From the NCBI RefSeq assembly GCF_035506375.1, contig NZ_DATJPM010000090.1:1-14275 (forward strand): 14,275 bases of DNA, read 5' to 3'. Shown one piece after another: positions 1-6,516 of this stretch. The position numbers were made by a program, and so were the translations under genes. Every line of letters begins with the position of its first letter. Position 1 is the first letter of the stretch. The DNA is from Methanocella sp. Its GTDB lineage: Archaea; Halobacteriota; Methanocellia; Methanocellales; Methanocellaceae. Below the pieces are notes generated by a model. It saw only the letters and a list, made by a program, of their open reading frames with translations. It was not told where the DNA came from and did no database searches.

Positions 1-1
1 G

Positions 2-253
2 AAGAACCTGGATGCCATGGACAAAGGCCTCATCGAGGCACATGGCAAGATCATCGGCTTTGGCTGCGTGGACACGACCACGAATACCGTAGAGACGGTC
101 GACCAGATCGAAAAAACCATCCGTGCCGGCATCGACAGGATAGGAAAGAAAAACATGTGGGTCGACCCCGACTGCGGCATGCGCATGCGGAACCGTGATG
201 CGGCCTACCAGAAACTGGCTAACATGGTGGAAGCCGTCCGCAGGATCGGATAA
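2..253 (+). CDS. metE: Methionine synthase, MetE C-terminal (cobalamin-type) family, 3' end only
   Basis: This is the last 83 codons of a gene that starts before the window; the frame is open from base 2. The motif WVDPDCGMRMR is the conserved MetE segment whose cysteine is the last zinc ligand (equivalent to Cys726 of E. coli MetE). The stretch GFGCVDTTTNTVET before it and the ending YQKLANMVEAVRRIG are also typical. In methanogens, short stand-alone versions of this domain move a methyl group from a corrinoid to homocysteine, making methionine in the cytoplasm. The zinc-thiolate activates homocysteine. Only the C-terminal quarter is visible, so the exact subfamily (for example MesA-like) and the other zinc ligands cannot be checked. 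No promoter or partner gene is visible upstream, and the next gene begins 42 bases after the stop. Confidence 0.85.
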   Translation, partial: KNLDAMDKGLIEAHGKIIGFGCVDTTTNTVETVDQIEKTIRAGIDRIGKKNMWVDPDCGMRMRNRDAAYQKLANMVEAVRRIG

Positions 254-295
254 TCCGCTCGAAAGCTCTCTAAGCATTTATCTATTAACAGGACA

Positions 296-724
296 ATGTT
301 CTATTATATGCTCGAAAGTACGGACGTCTGGCAGCTTTTCAACGATACCGTCCGCATGATGAACGAGTCCGCGAACGTCCAGTACTCGCAGACCGTCCAG
401 GAGATCAACGCCACGCAGGCCGGTTCCATGGACCCCTCCGACATGGGCGCATACAACCTCACCATGTACGGCATGAACACGGTCCACGACATACAGTCGG
501 CCATCATTAGCCCGATGAGCCATCTAAAAGCCGCATATGATTCCGCCGTACAGGCGCAGGTATCTGTCGGGTCTTTACCGGACCCCACGGCCCAGGCCAC
601 GAACGCCATCGGCTCGATCGCGACGACGGCCGGTAACGTTCTACCGGCGGTAAACTTCGTCTACGCGCTGATATTCATTGTCATAGGCATCGCCATTGGA
701 GGCCTTATATTCCATAAAAAATAA
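296..724 (+). CDS. Hypothetical tail-anchored membrane protein
   Basis: I do not recognise a family. The 142-residue product has a soluble, Met/Asn/Gln-rich N-terminal part of about 115 residues, probably helical, and no N-terminal signal. A single strongly hydrophobic segment follows at about residues 119-139 (VYALIFIVIGIAIGGLIF), and the protein ends HKK. This is the layout of a tail-anchored protein with its bulk in the cytoplasm. An AGGAC motif at 290-294 sits just before the ATG, close for a ribosome binding site; an in-frame ATG at 308 is an alternative. The gene follows metE by 42 bases on the same strand and could be co-transcribed. It ends 8 bases from the convergent HEAT-type gene. 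It is preferred over the antisense frames because of the coherent C-terminal membrane segment and fit to the surrounding spacing. Confidence 0.7.
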   Translation: MFYYMLESTDVWQLFNDTVRMMNESANVQYSQTVQEINATQAGSMDPSDMGAYNLTMYGMNTVHDIQSAIISPMSHLKAAYDSAVQAQVSVGSLPDPTAQATNAIGSIATTAGNVLPAVNFVYALIFIVIGIAIGGLIFHKK

Positions 725-732
725 TCGGGGAA

Positions 733-1482
733 CTATTTTATATTGAAGTGCTCTTTCCATGCCTTTACCCAGGCCGGGTCTTTACGCTCAAGACGATTCT
801 TCTTCAGGTTCTCCTGCATGACCCGGATAATATCCTTATCCTTACTGGAAAACCATTTTTCCATGGCCTTTTTACCATCTTCCGGGGAGGCGGCGGCCGC
901 CACGCTCCAGCAATAGCCCATGCCCTTCTTAAGGGCGACGAACTCGTCGGATCTCCGGTCTTCGGCATTACCCATGGAAGCGGTTATATTGTCCAGGATC
1001 TTTAAGACCCGCAGGACCAGCTTTTTATCCTTCAGCAGCGCCGGCTCGCACAGCGCGGCAGCCGCGGCCCTTTGCTCGAGCGGGTTGCCCTTGCTCCATT
1101 TCTCCATCTCGTCCAGGAGCCTGCCCATATCCTTCATTCCAAGGCGCTGGAGGGCCATGGCCACGCCTTCGCGGACACGCCACCGGGGATCCGATGCAAG
1201 CTCACGTATCACTTTAAATTTCTTAACATCGCCGTCAGCCAGCAGCCTTCCCATGCCGACTGTGCCGCAAAAGGCCAGGAATTCATACGGCGAATTAACA
1301 GGAGCCTTATCCGGCGTGAACGATAATAAATGCTCGAACAGCTTTTCGTTGCCCCAGTCGGCTACCGCCTGGCCGAGCTCTATGTTCCCCCTTGGGCCGG
1401 GAAGTCCCGACTCTTTCAAGAGGTACGCGTCGATGTCCCCGACTCTGTCAAGGGACTCCTTATAAGATCCTATCTTAGACAT
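733..1482 (-). CDS. HEAT-like repeat protein (DNA alkylation repair-like fold)
   Basis: The product is a 249-residue soluble protein that appears all alpha-helical. Around residues 85-125 it has a clear HEAT unit, SDPRWRVREGVAMALQRLG, followed by further helical pairs with alanine-rich inner faces (LEQRAAAAALCEPALL; GYCWSVAAAASPEDGKKAMEKW). The organisation recalls archaeal HEAT-like proteins related to the DNA alkylation repair (AlkD-like) superfamily, but I cannot confirm the base-excision residues, so no enzyme activity is assigned. The C-terminus is rich in lysine and arginine. It lies 37 bases downstream of the permease gene on the same strand. The gap is T-rich on the minus strand, so it may be either a terminator or part of a shared transcript. 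The ATG at 1482 is the first canonical start; no strong ribosome binding site precedes it. Confidence 0.8.
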   Translation of the reverse strand: MSKIGSYKESLDRVGDIDAYLLKESGLPGPRGNIELGQAVADWGNEKLFEHLLSFTPDKAPVNSPYEFLAFCGTVGMGRLLADGDVKKFKVIRELASDPRWRVREGVAMALQRLGMKDMGRLLDEMEKWSKGNPLEQRAAAAALCEPALLKDKKLVLRVLKILDNITASMGNAEDRRSDEFVALKKGMGYCWSVAAAASPEDGKKAMEKWFSSKDKDIIRVMQENLKKNRLERKDPAWVKAWKEHFNIK

Positions 1483-1519
1483 AAAAATAAAAAAGTGAGG
1501 CTTGAAGCCCCGATTTTGC

Positions 1520-2989
1520 CTATATGATGCTCGACACGAAGATGAAGTACAGGGCGAATACGAACGCCACGATCCACATGACGGGGTGTACTTCTCTCCA
1601 CTTGCCCGAGGCGACCTTTATGATGCAGTAGGATATGAACCCAAAGCCTATGCCCTTCGAGATACTGAAGGTAAAGACCATGCCCACGATGGTCAGGAAG
1701 GCCGGGAGAGCGTCCTCAAGCTTGTCCCATGGGATGTCCTTGACCAGGGTTAGCATCATAAAGCCGACGACGATCAGGGCGGGAGCCGTTGCCGCGCTGG
1801 GGATCAAATATGCCAGCGGTACGAACAGCATGGCCACCAGGAACAGGATCGCCGTCACGACGGACGCCAGACCTGTCCGGCCACCCGCACCCACGCCCGA
1901 CGCGCTTTCCACGTAAGTCGTGTTCGAGCTGCAGCCCATGAAGCCGCCGATCATGGCCGCCAGGGAGTCCACTGCCAGGACCTCCTTAAGGCCGGGCAGC
2001 TTACCGTCCTTATCCAGCAGGCCCGCCTGTCCGCCAACGGCGACCACGGTGCCCATGGTGTCGAAGAAGTCGACCATGCCCAGGGCAAAGACCAGCGTGA
2101 TCAGCGGGAGGATGCCTATGCTGAGGGCCCCCACGAAGTCGACCTGGCCGACTGTAGAGAGCGTTGCCGCGCTCGGCAGCTCGATGATGGAGCCGCCCCA
2201 TGATGGCAGGTTCGACGCGCCTGCGGGCAGCGCTGCCCCGGCCACGGCCGGAACGTCCGGATTGCCGAAGACGTTGAAGGCAATGCCCATGGAGTTCGCC
2301 GCGAAGCAGGCGATCAGCGCGATGATCGATGTCAGTATGATGCCATACAGGATATTACCCTTAATTTTCAGGGCCATCAAAACCATAATGATAAAAAGTC
2401 CGACAAGCGACATGATCACGACGGGGTTCGACATACTGCCAAAGCCGATATACGTGGCCGCGTTGGCGATCATCAGCCCCGAGTCCTTGAACCCGATGAA
2501 CGCGATGAACAGGCCTATGGCCACGCCGATCGCGATCTTGAGCGACGCCGGGATAGAGTCCATGACCAGTTCTCTCAGGTTCGTCAGCACCAGCAGGAGG
2601 ATGACGAAGCCTTCTATGACGATCAAGGCCATGGCGATCTGCCAGGATAAGTGCATGCCGATGCATATGCCGTACGTCACGACGGCGTTCAGGCCCATGC
2701 CCGGCGCCAGCGCAAACGGGTACCTGGCGAAGATGCCCATGAGCAGCGTCGATGTCGCCGCCGCCAGGCACGTAGCCACCAGCAATGCCCCGAAATATTC
2801 CTTACCCATAGCCGCCGAGAGTATGCCGGGGTTAACGACGATGATATAGGCCATCGTCATAAAAGTGGTAACGCCGGCGATTATCTCGGTCTTAACATCC
2901 GAATTTCTTTCTGATATGTGGAAGTAACTGTCTAAAAATGACTTAGGGGCCGCGCCCTCTGTAGTCTTTTTTTGCGGTTGCTCGTACAA
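1520..2989 (-). CDS. NCS2 family permease, AzgA/PbuG-like (guanine/hypoxanthine/adenine uptake)
   Basis: This multi-helix membrane protein probably takes up purine bases by proton symport. Family marks in order are FLDSYFHISERNSDVKTEIIAGVTTFMTMAYI near the N-terminus, GMGLNAVVTYG, FALGMVDFFDTMGTV (the TM8 carboxylate region) and GCSSNTTYVESASGVGAGG (the TM10 substrate-site glutamate region). Twelve or more hydrophobic helices can be counted. Length (about 490 residues) is slightly above that of bacterial PbuG/AzgA relatives. Two starts are possible: a GTG at 3007, and a TTG at 2989 preceded by AAGGTGG at 3002-2996 with a 6-base spacer. The TTG is chosen because that is a textbook ribosome binding site and the TATA box at 3026-3033 would place transcription start near 3003-3006. 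The exact purine specificity cannot be read from sequence. Confidence 0.93.
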   Translation of the reverse strand: MYEQPQKKTTEGAAPKSFLDSYFHISERNSDVKTEIIAGVTTFMTMAYIIVVNPGILSAAMGKEYFGALLVATCLAAATSTLLMGIFARYPFALAPGMGLNAVVTYGICIGMHLSWQIAMALIVIEGFVILLLVLTNLRELVMDSIPASLKIAIGVAIGLFIAFIGFKDSGLMIANAATYIGFGSMSNPVVIMSLVGLFIIMVLMALKIKGNILYGIILTSIIALIACFAANSMGIAFNVFGNPDVPAVAGAALPAGASNLPSWGGSIIELPSAATLSTVGQVDFVGALSIGILPLITLVFALGMVDFFDTMGTVVAVGGQAGLLDKDGKLPGLKEVLAVDSLAAMIGGFMGCSSNTTYVESASGVGAGGRTGLASVVTAILFLVAMLFVPLAYLIPSAATAPALIVVGFMMLTLVKDIPWDKLEDALPAFLTIVGMVFTFSISKGIGFGFISYCIIKVASGKWREVHPVMWIVAFVFALYFIFVSSII

Positions 2990-3025
2990 GGATAACCACC
3001 TTAGCACTTTCTCTTTTTCAAGGCC

Positions 3026-3033
3026 TTAATATA
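3026..3033 (-). promoter_or_regulatory. TATA box for the NCS2 permease gene
   Basis: On the minus strand the bases read TATATTAA, a good archaeal TATA element. Transcription start, about 25 bases downstream, would fall near 3003-3006. That gives a leader of about 15 bases that carries the AAGGTGG ribosome binding site before the TTG start at 2989. Confidence 0.5.
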
Positions 3034-3210
3034 GATTTCCTCAGCGCCATGCCAAATAAAATTGCCCCCTTAATTTCCACCGGAAGTATACCTGTAGCAA
3101 TTGACTTTTTATACGAATTCTCGCTAATTCATGCGAAAACTCTATAAAGCTATTGTATATCGCGGCATTGGCATTCCGCCTTTCGTAAAAACTTTTTCTA
3201 TATAGCAAGC

Positions 3211-3218
3211 TTTATATC
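3211..3218 (+). promoter_or_regulatory. TATA box for the zinc finger-TM2 gene
   Basis: TTTATATC follows a purine-containing AAGC that may act as BRE. The predicted transcription start is about 3238-3240. That lies after the in-frame ATG at 3233 and before the ATG at 3272, so this site supports the downstream start. Confidence 0.55.
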
Positions 3219-3271
3219 GCCAGTAATTCTTTATGGGTGCGAAATTTTCCATAAAGGAATGGCGGGATACT

Positions 3272-3772
3272 ATGAAATGTAATACACATCCGGACGTCGA
3301 CGCGGTCGGGACCTGCACGAGCTGTGGCAAGGCCGTATGCGCGGACTGCGCCGCCGAGAAGGACGGCAAGGTCTTTTGCAAGACATGCGTGGAAAAGATG
3401 GCGATACAGCCTCCGGCGCAGGCAGCCGCTCAGCCCGTCTCGCCCGCCGTGCCCGTGGCAGAAATTAAAAAAGAGCCGTTCTTTTCGCTCGTACTGTCGT
3501 TTTTGGGCATGTTCGTCATGGGCTTCATAGGCCTGGGGCAGATCTACAATGGCCAGTTCAAGAAGGGCATTATACTGACGGTCGGGAACTGGGTCCTTGG
3601 ATGTGGCGTGGGCATCATCTACCTGCTGGGAGTAATAACGATCATTGGAGCCGTGTGTTGCCTTCCGGTACTGCTCATCCCGCTTGTCCTGTGGATTTAC
3701 GCCATGTACGATGCCTACGTGACGGCGGATCAGATCAATAAAGGCGAGCCTGTCAAAGACTGGCTGGACTAA
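3272..3772 (+). CDS. B-box-like zinc finger + TM2 domain membrane protein
   Basis: This 166-residue protein has two parts. Residues 3-39 hold eight metal ligands in the order C3-x2-H6, C15-x2-C18, C23-x2-C26, C36-x2-C39, the cross-brace spacing of a B-box-type finger binding two zinc ions. A short Ala/Pro/Gln-rich linker follows. The remainder is a TM2-type domain: a hydrophobic helix, the hallmark GLGQIYNGQFKKG turn, and further helices ending in a polar tail (YDAYVTADQINKGEPVKDWLD). The finger probably faces the cytoplasm, but the partner is unknown. An in-frame ATG at 3233 would add 13 residues. It is rejected because it precedes the transcription start predicted from the TATA box at 3211 and adds nothing conserved. 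A second TM2 protein lies at 4329-4706 on the other strand. Confidence 0.85.
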   Translation: MKCNTHPDVDAVGTCTSCGKAVCADCAAEKDGKVFCKTCVEKMAIQPPAQAAAQPVSPAVPVAEIKKEPFFSLVLSFLGMFVMGFIGLGQIYNGQFKKGIILTVGNWVLGCGVGIIYLLGVITIIGAVCCLPVLLIPLVLWIYAMYDAYVTADQINKGEPVKDWLD

Positions 3773-3775
3773 GCC

Positions 3776-3795
3776 TTTATATTTTTATACTTTTA
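3776..3795 (+). terminator. Oligo-T terminator after the zinc finger-TM2 gene
   Basis: Several T-runs separated by single A or C bases follow the stop codon within four bases (TTTATATTTTTATACTTTTA). Such T-tracts are sufficient for intrinsic termination in many archaea. There is no clear preceding hairpin. Confidence 0.45.
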
Positions 3796-3954
3796 TCCTT
3801 CGATGTTTTCCGATTCTTTATAAAAAATAATCTGTGTTGACTTTTAATTTAAGTGCCCAGATGTGCTAAGGCACTATATTTAAACACACAATCTAGTAGT
3901 TCCGTACTTGTTTTTCTTTCACTTATGCTATATGCGTCGTTCGCCGATTTGTTC

Positions 3955-4256
3955 GGTTTTTCAACACGAAAACACGAAAGACTTTTCATAGTCCCATGTG
4001 AGGGACACGAACCGCACTAAGATGGATGCTTTCACGTCAAAACACCAAACAACCTCCCAAAGGGCACGGACCTCACTAATTAAATTGAAATACAAGAAAA
4101 AGCATTAAGTTCATGCCGTTCTCGTGGTTCAATCCTTTAGTGTTTTAGTGCCATTCGGGGGGTTGTTTCGTGTTTTAAGCGCCAGGCATGGAACTTAGTG
4201 ATTATCGTGCCCTTACGTGGGATAAAAAAGAATTCGTGTTTTCGTGTTGAAAAACC
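3955..4256. repeat. 302-bp imperfect palindrome with 24-bp perfect terminal inverted repeats (MITE-like)
   Basis: Bases 3955-3978 (starting GGTTTTTCAACACGAAAACA) are the exact reverse complement of 4233-4256. The match continues inward as an imperfect inverted repeat. For example, CACTAA near 4014-4019 pairs with TTAGTG at 4195-4200, CAAACAACCTCCC near 4046-4058 with GGGGGGTTGTTTCG near 4157-4170, and ATTGAA at 4084-4089 with TTCAAT at 4128-4133. Only about 38 bases at the centre remain as loop. Both arms are peppered with short CACGAA/CACTAA units. There is no coding capacity and no obvious target-site duplication (flanks CGATTTGTTC and AGGGGCAGTA). It could be a miniature inverted-repeat element or a dispersed palindromic repeat. 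The rest of the gene-free stretch 3773-4328 holds a weak 6-bp hairpin (3852-3875) and terminator-like T-tracts. Confidence 0.8.
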
Positions 4257-4310
4257 AGGGGCAGTACGTGAGTTACAAAGATAAAAACCTAATAAATCAG
4301 TAAAAAGCGG

Positions 4311-4322
4311 AAAAAATAAAAA
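4311..4322 (-). terminator. Oligo-T terminator after the small TM2 gene
   Basis: On the minus strand, just past the stop of the 4329-4706 gene, the bases read TTTTT-A-TTTTTT. A further T5 run follows about 10 bases on. This matches archaeal T-tract termination. Confidence 0.45.
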
Positions 4323-4328
4323 GCATCT

Positions 4329-4706
4329 TTAATAAGAGTTCGTGGTACCGACCATCATGTATAAAAAGGCTGCTACGATTGCCGCTACAATGATCGTCAC
4401 CACGATGAAGTAAATAATCCATATGACGATACCGATCACGATGAACAGGATGATATTGGATTCCGTCGTCTCTTTATAAGGTATAGTACCTTCATTCATC
4501 TTCTTTGCCGTGGAGTAAGCGTTATATATTAAATAAATATGGACGATCAATCCTGGAATAATAAAAAAGAGATAAGCTATCAACGTCACGATAAAGAATA
4601 ATAATCCCTTTAAAAATCCTTCACCGTTATAGACCTGGCCGAGGCCCGGGAAAAAGAAAGACCCAATGGCCGCTAGAGCCGGGTTCTTCTGCTTCTGTGG
4701 CTCCAC
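4329..4706 (-). CDS. Small TM2-domain membrane protein
   Basis: This 125-residue membrane protein begins with a short polar segment (MEPQKQKNPA). It then has the TM2 signature: helix AAIGSFFFPGLGQ, turn VYNGEGFLKG, and a second hydrophobic segment LLFFIVTLIAYLFFIIPGLIVHIYLIYNAY. A polar stretch with KETTESN follows, then one long Ile/Val-rich region from about residue 85 to 118 that can form one or two helices. It shares the GLGQ(V/I)YNG motif with the zinc finger protein at 3272-3772 but has no finger. The start is a GTG, the only canonical start in the open frame; no ribosome binding site is evident, so the true N-terminus is uncertain. A TATA-like TTAATTAATAA around 4763-4773 could drive it. 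Function is unknown. Confidence 0.78.
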   Translation of the reverse strand: MEPQKQKNPALAAIGSFFFPGLGQVYNGEGFLKGLLFFIVTLIAYLFFIIPGLIVHIYLIYNAYSTAKKMNEGTIPYKETTESNIILFIVIGIVIWIIYFIVVTIIVAAIVAAFLYMMVGTTNSY

Positions 4707-4809
4707 TGAAGCGCCGGCGATTACTGCTACATTATCGATGTTATCAACTCCAAAATAGGTGCTTATTAATTAGAGCTTGGGCCTGTTCTTATTAAAATCT
4801 TTCTTAGCC

Positions 4810-5586
4810 CTACGTCTTCAGGTTATAGCCGCTTTCGAAGAGCTTTAGGCTGGCAAAGAAACAGACCAGAAGCGAGACTCCGATGGCAATGAGACAATAG
4901 TAGGGGTTCGTCCGCTCGTAGCCGATCATAGCGTACCTGAACCCGTCCACGACGTAGGTCAGCGGGTCCAGCCATGAGAGCCAGCGTATCCAGTCGGCGG
5001 GGATGATGTCTATGGAAAAGAACACGCCGCCCAGGAACAGCAACGGGCTGAGAAGATAGCTCATGACGTTGCCCACGTCCTCGATATTCTTCGACCACTG
5101 CCCCAGCATAATGCCGAAGCAGGCGAACGTCGCAGATGTCCCCAATAAGAATAGCAGGAACATCGGAATATCGAAGATCCCGATGCCGAAGAGGACCATG
5201 GTGACTACGCCGATGATAAGGCCCATGACGATACCCCGGGTCATCCCTCCGAGCACGTAGGCGACGACCATGGTCGAATAGCGCATCGGCGTCGTGAGCG
5301 GGTCCTCGATGTAGCGGTCGTCCTTCGACGAGAAGAGCGAGTACGCCGGGTTAATGTACGCGTGCAGGATGACCTGCATCATGATCAGGCCCGGGAGCAT
5401 GAACTGGATGTACGTGTGGCCGCCCATGCCCGGAATGGACGAGCCGAGGGCATAGCCGAATGCGAAGATATAGAGGAACGTGGAGATGACGCTGGGCAGT
5501 ATGGTCCGGTTGGGCTTTCGGGTAAAGCGGATTATTTCCCGCCGCAGCATCGTGTAAAGTGCGTCCCACTCACTCACGCATCTCAC
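4810..5586 (-). CDS. ABC-2 type transporter permease (DrrB-like)
   Basis: This is the integral membrane subunit of an ABC exporter, 258 residues with about six membrane helices. The N-terminal amphipathic part REIIRFTRKPNRTILPSVIS, the central GGMTRGIVMGLIIGVV, and the late motif LSPLLFLGGVFFSIDIIPADWIRWLSWLDPLTYVVDGFRYAMIG are characteristic of the DrrB/NodJ-like ABC-2 family. The start region overlaps the end of the ATPase gene: the GTG at 5586 gives a 17-base overlap, while a second in-frame GTG at 5577 would give 8. Either way translation is probably coupled. With the upstream ATPase it should form a two-plus-two exporter. The substrate cannot be inferred; relatives export drugs, lipids or polysaccharide. 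Confidence 0.93.
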   Translation of the reverse strand: MRCVSEWDALYTMLRREIIRFTRKPNRTILPSVISTFLYIFAFGYALGSSIPGMGGHTYIQFMLPGLIMMQVILHAYINPAYSLFSSKDDRYIEDPLTTPMRYSTMVVAYVLGGMTRGIVMGLIIGVVTMVLFGIGIFDIPMFLLFLLGTSATFACFGIMLGQWSKNIEDVGNVMSYLLSPLLFLGGVFFSIDIIPADWIRWLSWLDPLTYVVDGFRYAMIGYERTNPYYCLIAIGVSLLVCFFASLKLFESGYNLKT

Positions 5587-6442
5587 GCCCCGTGAGCTTA
5601 ATAAATACGTCTTCGAGCGTCGCCTCGCGGACGTGCATGGACCGGACTGCCACGCCGCCGGCCTTGAGGTGCTCGAGCAGCTTCACGGCGGCCGTGTCCG
5701 TATCGCAGACGTGAACGACGAGCTTCTCATCTTTTAGCGTATAGCGGAGCACGCCCGGGACTATGGAGAGGTCGGGCACCTTACCGCCTGCGATGCTAAA
5801 CTCGATACGGCCGCTTTCGACCTTGTTACGCTTCAGCTCTTCTGGCGAGCCCATCGCGATAAAGCGCCCATGGTCCATGATGGCGACGCGGCCGCAGAGG
5901 CTTTCCGCCTCCTCGATATAGTGGGTGGTCAGCACGATAGTGGTGCCCTCCGCGTTGAGCTTTCGGAGCATGTCCCACAGGGCCCGGCGGAGCTGGACGT
6001 CCACGCCGGTCGTGGGCTCGTCGAGGAAGAGCACTTTCGGCCTCTGCATCAGCGCCCGCCCTATGAGCAGGCGACGCTTCATGCCGCCCGACAGCTTATC
6101 GCAGTACACGTCAGCCTTTTCGCTTATCTCTAAAAAATCGAGGATCTCATCGGCGCGCGTTTCCCGCTCGGCTTTCGGCATGCCATAATAGGCCGCGTGA
6201 TATGTCAGGATCTCCTTTGTCTTGAGGTTCTCGTCGAAATTGTATTCCTGCGGCGAAACCCCGATGAGCTTTCGGGCTTCAATTGCGTCACCGACTACGT
6301 CCCATCCGAAGATGCACGCGCTGCCCGACGTCGGTGCCGAGAGCCCGACCAGCATTCGGATGAGCGTGGTCTTACCGGCACCGTTGGGCCCAAGAAGGCC
6401 GAAGAACTCGCCCCGGGGCACGTCGAGGCTGATATTGTCCAC
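5570..6442 (-). CDS. ABC transporter ATP-binding protein (DrrA-like), N-terminus probably longer than the first canonical start
   Basis: This is the ATPase that powers the adjacent permease. Counting from the GTG at 6442: Walker A GPNGAGKTT 18-26, Q-loop Gln65, signature LSGGMKRR 117-124, Walker B VLFLDEP 137-143, D-loop GVD, H-loop His174. A DrrA-type C-terminal extension follows. The GTG lies inside the family's first strand. In the same open frame the bases before it encode AIRSLTKKFGDLTAVDNISL, including the A-loop aromatic residue expected just before Walker A, yet no ATG, GTG or TTG occurs between the upstream in-frame stop and 6442. Noncanonical codons available are ATA at 6517 (overlapping the previous gene's TAA, with AGGAG at 6525-6521), ATA at 6487, ATC at 6481 and CTG at 6472. 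Coding therefore probably extends to 6487 or 6517. Confidence 0.92.
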   Translation of the reverse strand: MDNISLDVPRGEFFGLLGPNGAGKTTLIRMLVGLSAPTSGSACIFGWDVVGDAIEARKLIGVSPQEYNFDENLKTKEILTYHAAYYGMPKAERETRADEILDFLEISEKADVYCDKLSGGMKRRLLIGRALMQRPKVLFLDEPTTGVDVQLRRALWDMLRKLNAEGTTIVLTTHYIEEAESLCGRVAIMDHGRFIAMGSPEELKRNKVESGRIEFSIAGGKVPDLSIVPGVLRYTLKDEKLVVHVCDTDTAAVKLLEHLKAGGVAVRSMHVREATLEDVFIKLTGREMRE

Positions 6443-6516
6443 GGCGGTGAGGTCCCCGAACTTTTTCGTCAGGCTCCGGATGGCTATGGCGGAAGTATCG
6501 TTTTCTGTCGTGCCTA

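Noticed and set aside
304..609. A 101-codon minus-strand frame opposite the tail-anchored protein gene
   Set aside because: The plus-strand frame is longer, has a near-start AGGAC and a well-formed C-terminal membrane segment; the antisense product has no coherent features.
920..1465. A 181-codon plus-strand frame opposite the HEAT-like gene
   Set aside because: The Ser/Arg/Leu-rich product has no coherent fold and mirrors the minus-strand gene, which has a recognisable HEAT unit.
1920..2849. A 309-codon plus-strand open frame opposite the permease gene
   Set aside because: It is antisense to a clearly recognised NCS2 permease and encodes a Met/Pro/Ser/Thr/Ala-rich low-complexity product with no family features, as expected for a codon shadow.
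3965..4080. CACGAA/CACTAA units as a CRISPR-like or tandem repeat array
   Set aside because: The units are short, irregularly spaced and degenerate, and are better explained as part of the imperfect palindrome at 3955-4256.
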